In this document: positions 16,862 to 26,382 of the stretch, piece after piece | How positions within the stretch are numbered: position 1 is the first letter of the stretch | Layout: each line of letters begins with the position of its first letter | NCBI GenBank assembly: GCA_019636565.1 | Contig: JAHBXG010000016.1 | Span: forward strand, 1 to 64,000 | Length of the DNA stretch: 64,000 nucleotides | Direction: 5' to 3' | From: Phycisphaeraceae bacterium | Lineage (GTDB): Bacteria; Planctomycetota; Phycisphaerae; Phycisphaerales; UBA1924 | Program-made: the position numbers and the translations under genes | The notes under the pieces: generated by a model | Told to the model about the DNA's origin: nothing | What the model saw: only the letters and a program-made list of their open reading frames with translations | Database searches by the model: none

Positions 16862-17866
16862 ATGGACGTTGTACTGAGCCCATATCACCTCACCACGCGG
16901 GAACCCCCCGCGATGGCGGCGCTGCTCCTCGCCGAGCGCGTAGTAACGTTCATTCCGTCGCCGCTCTCGGGAAGCGACAACGAGAGTCTCGGGCGTGCGG
17001 TCGAGCTCTCACCGAGCTATCTCCGTTTCATGGATTCATGGCGCTGGAGCATGCCGCTGTGGGATTCGGGGGTGGTCAGCGCCGCTTTCCGCAGCGCGGA
17101 CGCTTCGGGCGATGTACGCCACGTCTGCTCCGCTCTGTCGAGCGATGAACGTTTTTCTCCTTTGCGGGCACTCCTGCACGAGGATCTCTTTGAGGATGAA
17201 AAGCGCTACCTCGATGCGGTTTCGCACGACCTTCTTAAGGGCGGGCCCGATCCGGGCGTGAGTCTGCCGGTCAGTGCTGCCCTCGATCGATTCGGCTGCC
17301 GTAATTCACTGGTTGTCATGCGTGCACACCCCACTTCGGTTGCTCAGCGCGCAGAAGAAAAGCTCTCACGACGTCTCTTCACCGTGGCAATACCCGCCGT
17401 GGTGCAGGCCGATGCCAGGCGGCTGGCGATCTATCGCAAGGAACTGAAAGAACCGCTGGCTGACCTCCGCAAAGCCTTTTCCGAAGCCGCACGCCATGCG
17501 TATCGCGATGCACAAGAGCCTCTCGACCGGGAGACTCTGGCCGAAGTCGACCACGCGGCACGCGCCTATGCAATGGAGTTTGATGCCCTCCGCGAAGATA
17601 TGGCCACCGATGCCGCAGACGACGAGGTCCGACTGATCGATGCGACAGTCACGCTTTCAATGACCACCGCTCCCGTCGATGCAGTGCTGCGATCGGGCCT
17701 GACCGCGATGAAGGCCCTTGTGGGCGTGCCGCGAAAGTCCCTCGGTGGCCACGCCCGGAAGGAGGCTCGCGTCGTCGCCCTCGCGCGTCGGGATGCACTC
17801 GAAGGCCGCAGCGTCATCGCTCTGGTGGTCAAGCCGCTTGGTCGTCCGAACGCGGCAAAGCGCTGA
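16862..17866 (+). CDS. Conserved-looking protein of unknown function
   Basis: 334 residues, no recognised family. Coding character is clear: codon use like its neighbours, no stops, and a natural ATG at 16862. The protein is soluble, with no signal peptide or membrane helix. The middle (about 200-270) is Ala/Arg/Glu-rich and probably helical. An N-terminal MDVVLSPYHLTTREPPA precedes an aliphatic LLLAERVVTF stretch. A weak hairpin (GAAAAC and GTTTTC arms, 16793-16816) lies in the 99-bp spacer upstream. It sits between galE and the YyaL-like gene in the same direction. No function is proposed. Confidence 0.65.
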   Translation: MDVVLSPYHLTTREPPAMAALLLAERVVTFIPSPLSGSDNESLGRAVELSPSYLRFMDSWRWSMPLWDSGVVSAAFRSADASGDVRHVCSALSSDERFSPLRALLHEDLFEDEKRYLDAVSHDLLKGGPDPGVSLPVSAALDRFGCRNSLVVMRAHPTSVAQRAEEKLSRRLFTVAIPAVVQADARRLAIYRKELKEPLADLRKAFSEAARHAYRDAQEPLDRETLAEVDHAARAYAMEFDALREDMATDAADDEVRLIDATVTLSMTTAPVDAVLRSGLTAMKALVGVPRKSLGGHARKEARVVALARRDALEGRSVIALVVKPLGRPNAAKR

Positions 17867-17902
17867 TCTACACGCCACTCCCGGACCTCCAACACTTGAG
17901 CG

Positions 17903-20263
17903 ATGAGCAAAGGCGATCCAACACCGGGCGGGACGCGGCGTGCCAATCGGCTTGCCGATAGCACCAGCCCGTATCTCCTTCAGCACGCGTTCAATCCCGT
18001 CGACTGGCGACCATGGGGTGAGGAAGCCTTTGCCGCGGCCCGCCAGCGCGATGTCCCGATATTCCTCAGCATCGGCTACTCAACGTGCTACTGGTGCCAC
18101 GTGATGGAGCGTGAGAGCTTTGAGAACGAGGCGATCGCCGCGATCATGAACGAACGCTTCGTCTGCATCAAGGTCGATCGCGAAGAGCGACCCGATGTGG
18201 ACGACATCTACATGACCGCGACCCAGGTCATGACCGGCCACGGCGGTTGGCCGATGAACTGCTTTCTGGAGCCGGAATCCCTGCGACCGTTCTGGTGCGG
18301 GACGTATTTTCCACCGGTGTCTCGCCCCGGGTTGGGCGTGCCCTCATTTCCGCAGGTGCTTACGAATATCGGCGATGCTTTCAAGTCGCAACGGGCCGAA
18401 GTTGTGGAGCAGGCCGTGCAGATTGCGGGCATTGTGCGCGAGCGCATGAAGCCGGTCACGCAAACCGATCCCATCGACGGGATCGGGGCAATCACCGAGG
18501 CGGTCTCGGGCCTGCTGCGGATGTTCGACCGCAATCACGGCGGCTTCGGATCTGCTCCCAAGTTTCCTCAGCCCGTCTACCTGGATCTGCTCCTCGATGT
18601 TCGCGAAAGCGCTGGTTCGCCTGCGACGAAAGACGCGATCGATCAGGCGCTGCGTTTCACGCTCGATCGGATGATGATCGGCGGCATCTACGACCAGATC
18701 GGAGGCGGTTTCCATCGCTACAGCGTGGACGGTCACTGGACCGTGCCGCACTTCGAGAAGATGCTCTACGACAACGCACTTCTCGCGCGTGTCTACGCGC
18801 GGGCGTCGGTCGCATTCGGCGATTCGCAGTACGCCCGCATCGCCCGCGAAATCTGCGAGTATGCGCTCCGCGAGATGCGGACGCCCGAAGGCGGATTCGC
18901 GTCGGCCCAGGATGCGGAAGTCGACAGTCGTGAAGGACTCAATTACCTCTGGACCGAAGACGAAGTGGCCGCGGCGTTGAGCCCGGACGATGCGAAGTTC
19001 GCGATCAGTGTCTTTTCGCTTGGGGTCGGCGCGAATTTTCGGGACCCTCATTATCCGGACGACAGTTCCCGCAACGTGCTCCGGCTGACCGATCGACCCG
19101 ATCGCGTTGCCGAGACGATGGGCATGGAAGTTGACACGTTTCATGCGCACCTGGCGCGCGTGCGAACCGATCTCCTGGCAGTTCGAAACAACCGCCCGCA
19201 ACCTCAACTCGACGACAAGGTTCTCGCCTCATGGAACGGGCTGATGTTCGGCGCGCTCGCGTACACAGGCCGGATGCTGGACGAACCGCGATTCATCGCC
19301 GCCGCGTCGGAAGCCGCCGACTTTGTGCTCAAGCACATGATCACGCCCGACGGACGATTGACGAGATCAAGACGATTCGGGCTCAGCAGCGGACCCGGCT
19401 ATCTTGAGGACTACGCCTTTGTGATAGCGGGCCTGCTGGATCTCACGCGCGCTCTGGAAGACGAGGCCAGCACGAGGGTGTGCGACGACGCCGCGCACCG
19501 GCTCGCCGAAAAAGCGCATGATCTGTTTGCGGATGAAGCCGGAATCTATTTCGATGTTGAATCAGATTCGGAGAATCTCTTCGTTCGCGCGCGATCAACG
19601 CACGACGGCGCGATTCCCTGCGGTACTTCCGTTCACTTTCACAACTTGCTGGCAATGAAGCTCAGCGATCGCGCCGCCGGACTCTTCTCGGGTATCTCGC
19701 AATCGATCCGGGAGATGCCGCTCGGCATCGCCAACGGCACTCGTGGGGCGCTCCGTGTATTGACCGACGCCTCTTTCAATCACACCACGCTCGCATCCCG
19801 GCTCCGCGGTGCCCCTGCGCCACAAGCAGGCGGAGACAATTCATTCACGCCCGTCGAGATTTACGCATCTGAAGAGCGACTCTCGGTCGGCCGTGATGCG
19901 CCAGCCTCGATGAAACTCGTTCTTCAGATCGCGGCCGGTTACCACGTCATCGCGGCCGACCCGTGGGTGGACGATCCCAAGTCGTCGGCGCGCGGATTGC
20001 TGCCCCTGCGCGTGCACGTCGTTGGCGGTACCGGCGTGAAGGTCTACGCCGATTATCCCGCGGGGACGGTGTACGAAGCGGCGCCCGATGTGATGGGCAA
20101 GCCGCGAGTTCACGAAGGCCGCGTGGAGTTTGAGGTTGCAGTGGAACTCGACGGCGAATTGCAAGGCCGGCCGATGCTCGCCGTCACCTTCCAGGCCTGC
20201 AGCGGCACCGAATGCCTCACGCCGCGCACCGCGGAACTCGATATCGCCATCGACAGGATTTAA
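17903..20263 (+). CDS. DUF255 thioredoxin-domain protein (YyaL/SPATA20 family) with C-terminal DsbD-alpha-like domain
   Basis: 786 residues. Residues about 15-180 are the thioredoxin-like DUF255 domain: [21 protein letters not shown] then the redox pair C62-x-x-C65 in [14 protein letters not shown], and [13 protein letters not shown]. The central part (about 190-640) has the (alpha/alpha) barrel-like region of the family ([29 protein letters not shown]). Typical members end near 680 residues. The extra C-terminal 110 residues contain [14 protein letters not shown], like the cysteine motif of the periplasmic DsbD alpha domain. The substrate of this family is not established. No signal peptide is evident. 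The stop is one base from the convergent HAD gene. Confidence 0.88.
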   Translation: MSKGDPTPGGTRRANRLADSTSPYLLQHAFNPVDWRPWGEEAFAAARQRDVPIFLSIGYSTCYWCHVMERESFENEAIAAIMNERFVCIKVDREERPDVDDIYMTATQVMTGHGGWPMNCFLEPESLRPFWCGTYFPPVSRPGLGVPSFPQVLTNIGDAFKSQRAEVVEQAVQIAGIVRERMKPVTQTDPIDGIGAITEAVSGLLRMFDRNHGGFGSAPKFPQPVYLDLLLDVRESAGSPATKDAIDQALRFTLDRMMIGGIYDQIGGGFHRYSVDGHWTVPHFEKMLYDNALLARVYARASVAFGDSQYARIAREICEYALREMRTPEGGFASAQDAEVDSREGLNYLWTEDEVAAALSPDDAKFAISVFSLGVGANFRDPHYPDDSSRNVLRLTDRPDRVAETMGMEVDTFHAHLARVRTDLLAVRNNRPQPQLDDKVLASWNGLMFGALAYTGRMLDEPRFIAAASEAADFVLKHMITPDGRLTRSRRFGLSSGPGYLEDYAFVIAGLLDLTRALEDEASTRVCDDAAHRLAEKAHDLFADEAGIYFDVESDSENLFVRARSTHDGAIPCGTSVHFHNLLAMKLSDRAAGLFSGISQSIREMPLGIANGTRGALRVLTDASFNHTTLASRLRGAPAPQAGGDNSFTPVEIYASEERLSVGRDAPASMKLVLQIAAGYHVIAADPWVDDPKSSARGLLPLRVHVVGGTGVKVYADYPAGTVYEAAPDVMGKPRVHEGRVEFEVAVELDGELQGRPMLAVTFQACSGTECLTPRTAELDIAIDRI

Positions 20264-20264
20264 T

Positions 20265-20936
20265 CTAGCGCAAAATGGAATGCTCGCGAAGCGCGGCGCG
20301 AATCTGCGCCGCCGTGTCGCCGGTGTGATCGATCTGGACCGCACGCCACCCGCGAGCCCTCGCCGCGAGGACGTTCTCCTGAAGATCGTCAAAGAACAGA
20401 ATTGATGAAGGAGCGAACCCGGTCTCCCGTTCGAACGCCGCGTAAATCGCGGCGTTCGGCTTCAAAAGACCCAGCAAATGGCTCGCGTGCCGATGCTTCA
20501 ACTTCGCCGCAGTCGGAAAGTGGGGGATTCCGTTTTGTCGCGAAGGTTCCGTGTGCTGGCGCTCCCAGTGAATTTCGGTCGTGTTCGACAGCAGCGCGGT
20601 CTCGATGTGCGGCAGGGCGTTCAACTCGTCCACGATCAGCCCAACGCCCGGATACTCCTCGATCAGCCACGCGTGGTTGATTCGTTCGAGTTCGTCAACG
20701 GTGTACAACCCCGACGTCGCCCGACTCGCGGCCTCCAGGAACTCCGCTCTTGACATCTTTCCCATCGAGTACTGATTCGCCAGCCCACGTCGGGCCGCGA
20801 TCGCCTCCGCTCCGTCCGCCCCTTCACGCAGATCCAGTCCCGCTGCACGCACTCCCTCGGCGAAACTGCGGCAAAACCGGAGGATCACACCTCCCCAGTC
20901 GAAACACACGCAACGGATATTGGGTTCGATGCTCAC
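20265..20936 (-). CDS. HAD-superfamily hydrolase
   Basis: 223 residues of haloacid dehalogenase type, probably a small-molecule phosphatase. Motif I is CFDWGGVI (Asp nucleophile, although the second Asp of DxD is replaced by Gly, D-W-G-G), motif II is LLSNTTEIH, the motif III lysine is in LLGLLKPNAAIY, and motif IV is ILFFDDLQENVLAAR. The GTG start at 20936 overlaps the stop of truD (GTGA), so it is the last gene of the nnrE-bfn-truD operon. The missing second Asp of motif I is common in the glucose-1-phosphatase-like branch (DxGGV/I). Substrate unknown. Confidence 0.82.
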   Translation of the reverse strand: MSIEPNIRCVCFDWGGVILRFCRSFAEGVRAAGLDLREGADGAEAIAARRGLANQYSMGKMSRAEFLEAASRATSGLYTVDELERINHAWLIEEYPGVGLIVDELNALPHIETALLSNTTEIHWERQHTEPSRQNGIPHFPTAAKLKHRHASHLLGLLKPNAAIYAAFERETGFAPSSILFFDDLQENVLAARARGWRAVQIDHTGDTAAQIRAALREHSILR

Positions 20937-22273
20937 TCGTGACCCTCGTCGGTCGATTCCGCTCCCTGAGCAGGCGAGCGTCCCACTTTCATGATTTCTT
21001 CGAGCGCCACCGTCGCGAAAGCCCCCCGCGGCAGGTCGAACGCCACGCGGATGTACTGCCCGTGTTCGTCCAGACCGGCCTCGATCTCGGGAAACTCCAA
21101 GGGAACGCGGAGCGGTCGGCGTGCTCCCTCGATCAATTGTCCCGCCGCCTTTTCGAAGGCCTGAAGTTGCCCCATGGTCACACCAAGTCGTTCGAGTGCC
21201 GCTGTCTCCGTGGCGTCGACATTTCCAGAGGCGCGGCGCATCTCCGCGCTCCACATCGGGCCGCTCGGGCTGATCTCGAACTTGGTGAGCCTCTCCGGCG
21301 TGGTTGGGTCGGAGGCCACAGCGTCATCCACGTCAAAGCAGGCGCGGCTGTCGTGCTTAAAGGCGACATCGCCCGTGTGCAACTGATTGAGCGTGCCGGC
21401 CTTCAAGCGATCGTCGAGAACGAAGTTGAATGCCGCGGATTGGAACGCGGAAAGGAAGAAGCGAAGTGTTGAACGGTCGAGCGTCTTGATCGCACGTGAC
21501 GGACGCTGACCCTTCGCCAGAGCGCGGAGCAGGCTGCGTTCAGCATGGGAAGTGTGAGGCAATTCGGCCAGTGCGTCGCCGTATCTGCCTTCAAGGAAGA
21601 GAGCCTTTGATTTGGCGTGCGCCTCGGTGGTTGCTTGCTCCGGCGCGAGCATCAGCCGGATCGCTCCCTCGAAATCGGAACAAATGAGCGCGCGCCCGAT
21701 CAAGTGGTTGTTCAGCGTGCGACCGAAGCGCTGCGGACCAAAGCGATTGGGAACGCCGAATTTCGCGAGGCGATCAAGCGCGGCCTTGGCGGTGCGGATC
21801 TGCCCGACTCCGACTTCGCGGATGCGGATACTGAAGCGATTCCCGGTCAGATGTCCAAGGCGGATCTTGTTGGTGTGGCGATCGGCCCATTGCACCTGGA
21901 GCCGTTCGTGGTCGAGCTGCGGAAAATCTTCGGGCGCCTTGCCCGGTGTGTGCACCGAAAACAACTGCCGCGTGATCGCGACGCGATCCTTCATGCCGGC
22001 AAAGCCGACCGTATCGGGCGCGACGCCGAAGTGCGAGGCAAGGAGGCGAGCCGCCTCAAGCGTCGAGAGGTTGCGTTTCTCAACATAGAGGTAAAGGTGA
22101 TCTCCCTCACCAGACGGCTGATACGCCGCCGTCTCGTCCACAAGAAAATCTTCGGGGCGCTGCTTGAGGACGCCCCCGATACCGGGAAGATCCGACGTGA
22201 TGTAAATCGAAGGAGAGACGTGCGGATCGGTCTCGAGACTGATCGGTCCCACGGGCAATGGATTCTCGCTCAC
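20933..22273 (-). CDS. truD: tRNA pseudouridine synthase D
   Basis: Makes pseudouridine 13 in tRNA(Glu) and related tRNAs. 446 residues. After about 30 N-terminal residues: LKQRPEDFLVDETAAY, then VGFAGMKDRVAITRQ containing the catalytic Asp of TruD, the conserved NRFGPQRFGRTLNNHLIGRAL and a C-terminal region rejoining the catalytic fold. ATG 22273 overlaps the stop of the upstream nuclease gene (ATGA) and its own stop overlaps the HAD gene, indicating a coupled operon. Length is somewhat above the E. coli protein (349 residues) because of an extended insertion domain. Confidence 0.95.
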   Translation of the reverse strand: MSENPLPVGPISLETDPHVSPSIYITSDLPGIGGVLKQRPEDFLVDETAAYQPSGEGDHLYLYVEKRNLSTLEAARLLASHFGVAPDTVGFAGMKDRVAITRQLFSVHTPGKAPEDFPQLDHERLQVQWADRHTNKIRLGHLTGNRFSIRIREVGVGQIRTAKAALDRLAKFGVPNRFGPQRFGRTLNNHLIGRALICSDFEGAIRLMLAPEQATTEAHAKSKALFLEGRYGDALAELPHTSHAERSLLRALAKGQRPSRAIKTLDRSTLRFFLSAFQSAAFNFVLDDRLKAGTLNQLHTGDVAFKHDSRACFDVDDAVASDPTTPERLTKFEISPSGPMWSAEMRRASGNVDATETAALERLGVTMGQLQAFEKAAGQLIEGARRPLRVPLEFPEIEAGLDEHGQYIRVAFDLPRGAFATVALEEIMKVGRSPAQGAESTDEGHE

Positions 22274-22746
22274 TCGTCGTCCTCGTCGAGATGATCTCCG
22301 TCCGAGGTGCCGGTGTCCAGTTCGGGGTCCTTGCTCGCGGCCTCCAGCACGTGCTCCTCGACGTAGATCGGCACACCCTCCGCCACTCCAAGTGCGATTG
22401 CATCGCTCGGACGGCTGTCGATGTGCAGCAACTGTCCGTCGGCGGCCTTGACATCGAGGGTCGCGAAGAAAGTGTGATCGGAAAGATCGTTGATCGTGAT
22501 CGAGACCAACTCGCCGCCCATGTTGCCGATGACGCTCGCGAGCAGGTCGTGGGTTTGCGGCCGCTTGATCTGGATCCCTTTGAGTCGGCGCTCAATTGCT
22601 GTTGCCTCGGGAAGCCCGATGACGATCGGGAACGACCGGATGTCGGCCTGATCCGCACCGTTGGACGCAACCTCACGCAGCTCGATGAGCTGCATGTCGT
22701 TCAATTCTCGGATCAGGATGCGGCTCAATTCCATGCGAACAGGCAT
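22270..22746 (-). CDS. Bifunctional nuclease (BFN/DUF151) domain protein
   Basis: 158 residues. The DUF151 fold is recognisable from FPIVIGLPEATAIERRL, RPQTHDLLASVIGNMGGEL, the turn VTINDLSDHTFFATLDV-like segment (SITINDLSDHTFFA) and HIDSRPSDAIALGV. Characterised plant and Thermotoga members have RNase and DNase activity or are structural only, so biochemical function here is inference. The C-terminal 20 residues are acidic (DLDED-type). Start is ATG 22746 with GGAGG just upstream; the longer open frame to 22830 would run into nnrE. Stop overlaps truD. Confidence 0.87.
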   Translation of the reverse strand: MPVRMELSRILIRELNDMQLIELREVASNGADQADIRSFPIVIGLPEATAIERRLKGIQIKRPQTHDLLASVIGNMGGELVSITINDLSDHTFFATLDVKAADGQLLHIDSRPSDAIALGVAEGVPIYVEEHVLEAASKDPELDTGTSDGDHLDEDDE

Positions 22747-22829
22747 ACCGCCTCCGTGGACGACTCGACCCCGCCACCGGTCAATGGTGGTGGGCGAATT
22801 CGCGAAGTCAAATGCCTCTCGCGCCCTCA

Positions 22830-23576
22830 TCAGTCCGCATTGGTTATCCGCACGCCCACCGCCTCAACGAGCGTTCGCGGGACGCCGATGTCGGCGATCA
22901 CCACCCGCCCAAGGTGCTCAATCGCATCGGGCGCAAGCATCCCCTGCTTAAGTCCGACAAACGTGACGGTCATGTCGGCGTGGACCGCTTCTCCGAGAAC
23001 CCGACCTGTCGCGCCATCAAGCCCGCTGGCGATGTCGATGGAGAGAATCCGCGAGCCTCTCGCGGCAAGTGAATTCATCGCGCGAATCGCGTCGAGCGCC
23101 ACACCCGTGACCTGGCGCGAAAGCCCCGTACCGAAAAGCCCGTCGATCACAACGTCGGGAGCTCGCCGCCCAAGGCGGTGAAGCGCGGAACGAAACGCTG
23201 CCGGCCAGCGAGACTTTGCCGATGTCATCGCAAGCCGCATGCGCTTGCACGTCTTCCACTGGGCCGCCGCTTCCGACGAGAGCCCGGCGCGATCGCCCAC
23301 CAGCACGATGAAGACAGACGCCCCCGCATTGGCAAGATGACGAGCCGCGGCCATTGCATCGCCTCCGTTGTTCCCTGTGCCCGCAACCAGAAGCACGCGG
23401 GGAATCGAATTTCGAGGGGCAAGCAGGAGCGTCGCCTCGGCGATGTGGACGGCAGCGTTCTCCATCAGCACGAGCGTGGAGATGCCGAATCGGTCGGCAC
23501 AGGCGCGATCGATCTCACGGGCGGCTTTGAGAGAGAGCACATACACCGAGGGCTTCGCTTTGACGAGTCGGCGCAT
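22830..23576 (-). CDS. nnrE: NAD(P)H-hydrate epimerase
   Basis: Interconverts R- and S-NAD(P)HX so that the dehydratase (nnrD, 12688-13623) can restore the cofactor. 248 residues of YjeF_N fold: LSLKAAREIDRACADRFGI, LMENAAVHIAEA with the conserved Glu-Asn-Ala, VAGTGNNGGDAMAAARHL with the loop that binds phosphate and K+, and GLFGTGLSRQVTG. The ATG at 23576 is preceded by 60 bp shared with the divergent glycosyltransferase gene. First gene of a four-gene minus-strand operon. Confidence 0.93.
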   Translation of the reverse strand: MRRLVKAKPSVYVLSLKAAREIDRACADRFGISTLVLMENAAVHIAEATLLLAPRNSIPRVLLVAGTGNNGGDAMAAARHLANAGASVFIVLVGDRAGLSSEAAAQWKTCKRMRLAMTSAKSRWPAAFRSALHRLGRRAPDVVIDGLFGTGLSRQVTGVALDAIRAMNSLAARGSRILSIDIASGLDGATGRVLGEAVHADMTVTFVGLKQGMLAPDAIEHLGRVVIADIGVPRTLVEAVGVRITNAD

Positions 23577-23636
23577 CGGTCAACAGGATACGGCAAGCCG
23601 ATACCCGGGCCCCGGACATCGGCTAGCCTTGACGGG

Positions 23637-24869
23637 ATGGGAATGTGGTGGCAAATCGCAATCGCCTCGGCGCTCACGCTCCCCGCGATCGGAGCGATCG
23701 TGTGGTGGGGGCTTGCGCTCGGCTCGATGCAGCGCACACAGGCGATCCTCGGCAGCGCGGACGACGGATTGACCGGGACCTCGGCCAACCCACCCATCAT
23801 CATCGTTGTTCCGGCGCACAATGAACAAAACGTCATCGGCGGCCTCATCGCATCGCTTCGCGGGCAGGACTACTCAAATTTTCGAGTTGTTCTCGCGCTC
23901 GATCGGTGCACCGACCAGACGCTCGCGTCGGCACTCGACACGATCAACTCCGATGATCGGTTCGAAATCGTTGAAGTGACCGAGTGTCCGCGCGATTGGG
24001 CAGGGAAAGTGCACGCGATCCACGCGGCGCTTTCCGGTCGCGAATCAGTTCCGCACGAGGTGCTGCTCTTTGCCGATGCGGACACCATCTTCCATCCGTC
24101 GTGCGTCCGCTCGTGTGTGAATCTGCTCGAGTCTCGCGCGCTGGATGCACTGACGCTATTGAGCACGCTCACATACGATCGAGGCTTCGAGCGCCGCGTA
24201 CAGGCCCCCGCCTCGATGGAATTGCTGGTCCGCTATCCGCCCCGTAAGGCCAGCCGCGATCGGCGACGCCGTCCCTTCGCCAACGGCCAGTTCATCCTTA
24301 TCCGACGAAGCGCTTACGAAAAAATCGGACGTCATGAGGCATTTCGAGAGGAACTGTTGGAAGATCTCGCCATCGCGCGTGCCCTGTGGCGTGAGAGACT
24401 GAGAGTGCACGTCCTGCGCGCGGGAAAGATGCTCGCCTGCCGCATGTATCCCGATCCCGCAGCGTTTCGTCGTGGCTGGACCCGCATCTTTATCGAAGCC
24501 GCGAAGCGCAAGCCCACCCGATTGCGCGCCTGGTCCATTGGAGTCGCGACCCGAGGCTTCGTGCAGCCCTTCGGCTGCATTTTGGGTGCAATGGGCTCGT
24601 TCTTTGCGGTGTGGATGGGGTGGTCGCCGTGGGTGTTCGCGATCGCAGGCGGCTTGTCAGCAATCGGTTTGGTCTTCTGGCTCGCATCGGTACACCAGTT
24701 TTTGCTGCTGTGCGGCGTCGACCGCTGGTGGAAGCGCGTCGCCATCGTGCTCTGGTGGCCCTTCGGCAGTTTGGAACTCGCCGGGTTGCTTCGCCGGGCC
24801 GCCGCCGATCTGCGCCGGGGCATTCCCACAGGCTGGGCGGGCAAGAACTATGTAAGGCCCGCCCGTTGA
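23637..24869 (+). CDS. Membrane-anchored family 2 glycosyltransferase
   Basis: 410 residues. An N-terminal membrane helix (residues 3-28) is followed by a GT2 domain: IIIVVPAHNEQNVIGGL, LALDRCTDQT, WAGKVHAIHAA, the DxD-type LLFADADTIFHP, and the acceptor-site ELLEDLAIARALW. The C-terminal third has two or three hydrophobic helices (about 310-360). The general order resembles hopanoid-associated HpnB-type and CrtQ-type glycosyltransferases, but I would not assign the acceptor. ATG 23637 is the first start consistent with the N-terminal helix; the frame remains open upstream into the divergent nnrE, which is shadow sequence. Confidence 0.85.
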   Translation: MGMWWQIAIASALTLPAIGAIVWWGLALGSMQRTQAILGSADDGLTGTSANPPIIIVVPAHNEQNVIGGLIASLRGQDYSNFRVVLALDRCTDQTLASALDTINSDDRFEIVEVTECPRDWAGKVHAIHAALSGRESVPHEVLLFADADTIFHPSCVRSCVNLLESRALDALTLLSTLTYDRGFERRVQAPASMELLVRYPPRKASRDRRRRPFANGQFILIRRSAYEKIGRHEAFREELLEDLAIARALWRERLRVHVLRAGKMLACRMYPDPAAFRRGWTRIFIEAAKRKPTRLRAWSIGVATRGFVQPFGCILGAMGSFFAVWMGWSPWVFAIAGGLSAIGLVFWLASVHQFLLLCGVDRWWKRVAIVLWWPFGSLELAGLLRRAAADLRRGIPTGWAGKNYVRPAR

Positions 24870-24873
24870 AGGG

Positions 24874-26349
24874 GTGAACCCCCTGGGAAGGCTGTCGCGT
24901 ACGATGTCGGAGAGCGGGCGCACCGTTCGCCGCTTCTCCAACACGATGGCCGACCACCGGACCAACACCTCGTTTCTGATTGGGCTCGCGGTTTCGGCCT
25001 GCGCGCATATCGCCGCGCTCATCGGGCTGCAACACGTCAAGATCGAGCCTTCCCGAACGCACATCTCTTTGGCTTCGCTCAAGCCCGTCACCGGCTTGCC
25101 CCACCAGTTGCGACTTCCAGATCTGCCCCCTCCGCCGCCCCCCGATCCGACCACTCCCCTGCCCCCTCCACAAGAAAAGCCGCGTGATATCGATCGGGAC
25201 GTCAAGTTCGGCATCGATGATTCGAAGATCGACAGCAAGACGTGGCTCGGGTTTCTGGAAGGCGACACTCCTTCCGGTCGTCAGGGTGAGACAGATCAGG
25301 CCGCCATGGCGCTCGATCCTGGCGATCCAGGCGCCGCTTCCCCAGGCAACCCGGGCTCGCCAGGAGCCCAGCCATCTGCGGCCTCGCCCGAATCCACCGC
25401 CAAACCGGCCGTCGCGAAGCCCCCGGACCTGATGAACGTTCGACCGCCCACGCCGACGCTCGCCGAAGCGGCAAAGCCCGCCGAAGATTCCGAGCCGAAA
25501 AAAGCTGAAGAAGCCGCGCCGGCTCCCTCGCGGAGCGCGCCGGCAGAGGCCGCGCCGCCGGTCGGGCAGTCGGGCGAGAAGACGGACGTTGCCGATCCGC
25601 TTGCGCCACGTGCGGGGGCAGAGAAGTCAACTGCGGGTGAACGTTCCGACGCGATCAAACCTGTCGATGCGCCAAAGCCCGACGGCATCACTGAAGCCAA
25701 ACCGGACAAGCCCGATGCGAAAGAGGGCGAGGAGCGTGAGGGCGAGATTCGCGATGCCGATTCGGAAAAAATGAGCTCGGAAGACGGCAAGGGCGAAGCG
25801 GAAAAAGAAGTAAAGGAAGTCGCGGCAGCGTCTTTTGTGGCAAAGCCGGATGAGGCCACGCCGCCGGTCGCGACGGCTCCGGCGGCGCCCGCACCGCCTG
25901 AGGAAGAAGCGCCCGAGAGCGAGGCTTCGCCATCTTCCGGCGCTTCGTCCAGCTCCGCGCCCACTCCGGCGACCGGCGGGCAATCGAAGCAGAAGGGGAT
26001 TCGATCGGATCGCGAGTCGGAGCCGTTTTCAAAGAAGGTCATCGACGCGCCGATGCGCGACGGGCGCGTACAGGCGGGCAAAGGACTGAACATCATCACG
26101 CGGCGGGCCGACTTCACCAACACCACGCTCCTGACCGCGCCGCCGCGGGACACCATGATCCGAATCTCCTTCCAGAAATCCGGTCGAGTCAAGCGGGCGG
26201 AGTTCATCAACGGCTCAGCGACGGGCAACCCAAACGTGGACGATCCGTTGATGAATGCGATCTACCGTTGGCGTGCTTCGGGGAAGGACCTTCACGCCCT
26301 CGGGGTGGAAGAAACGCTGTCGGTTGTGGTCCGAGTGACCTTCAAGTGA
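24874..26349 (+). CDS. TonB-like energy transducer with a long Pro/Ala/Glu-rich linker
   Basis: 491 residues. One membrane helix (about 33-52, FLIGLAVSACAHIAALIGL) near the N-terminus is followed by a proline-rich start (LPPPPPPDPTTPLPPPQEKP), a 260-residue low-complexity Ala/Pro/Glu/Lys linker and a C-terminal domain ending in LMNAIYRWRASGKDL and SVVVRVTFK, like the TonB C-terminal fold. This suggests it spans the periplasm to contact outer-membrane proteins. No exbB, exbD or receptor gene is near. Start is uncertain: GTG 24874 directly follows a GAAGG, whereas ATG 24904 and ATG 24946 are alternatives that keep the helix. The linker alone would not justify the call. Confidence 0.65.
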   Translation: MNPLGRLSRTMSESGRTVRRFSNTMADHRTNTSFLIGLAVSACAHIAALIGLQHVKIEPSRTHISLASLKPVTGLPHQLRLPDLPPPPPPDPTTPLPPPQEKPRDIDRDVKFGIDDSKIDSKTWLGFLEGDTPSGRQGETDQAAMALDPGDPGAASPGNPGSPGAQPSAASPESTAKPAVAKPPDLMNVRPPTPTLAEAAKPAEDSEPKKAEEAAPAPSRSAPAEAAPPVGQSGEKTDVADPLAPRAGAEKSTAGERSDAIKPVDAPKPDGITEAKPDKPDAKEGEEREGEIRDADSEKMSSEDGKGEAEKEVKEVAAASFVAKPDEATPPVATAPAAPAPPEEEAPESEASPSSGASSSSAPTPATGGQSKQKGIRSDRESEPFSKKVIDAPMRDGRVQAGKGLNIITRRADFTNTTLLTAPPRDTMIRISFQKSGRVKRAEFINGSATGNPNVDDPLMNAIYRWRASGKDLHALGVEETLSVVVRVTFK

Positions 26350-26382
26350 TGACCCGCATCCGCGTGGTCGATAGAGGTGATC

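Noticed and set aside
25100..26040. Low-complexity Pro/Ala/Glu region as a tandem repeat array
   Set aside because: No regular period; it is ordinary linker composition within the TonB-like protein.
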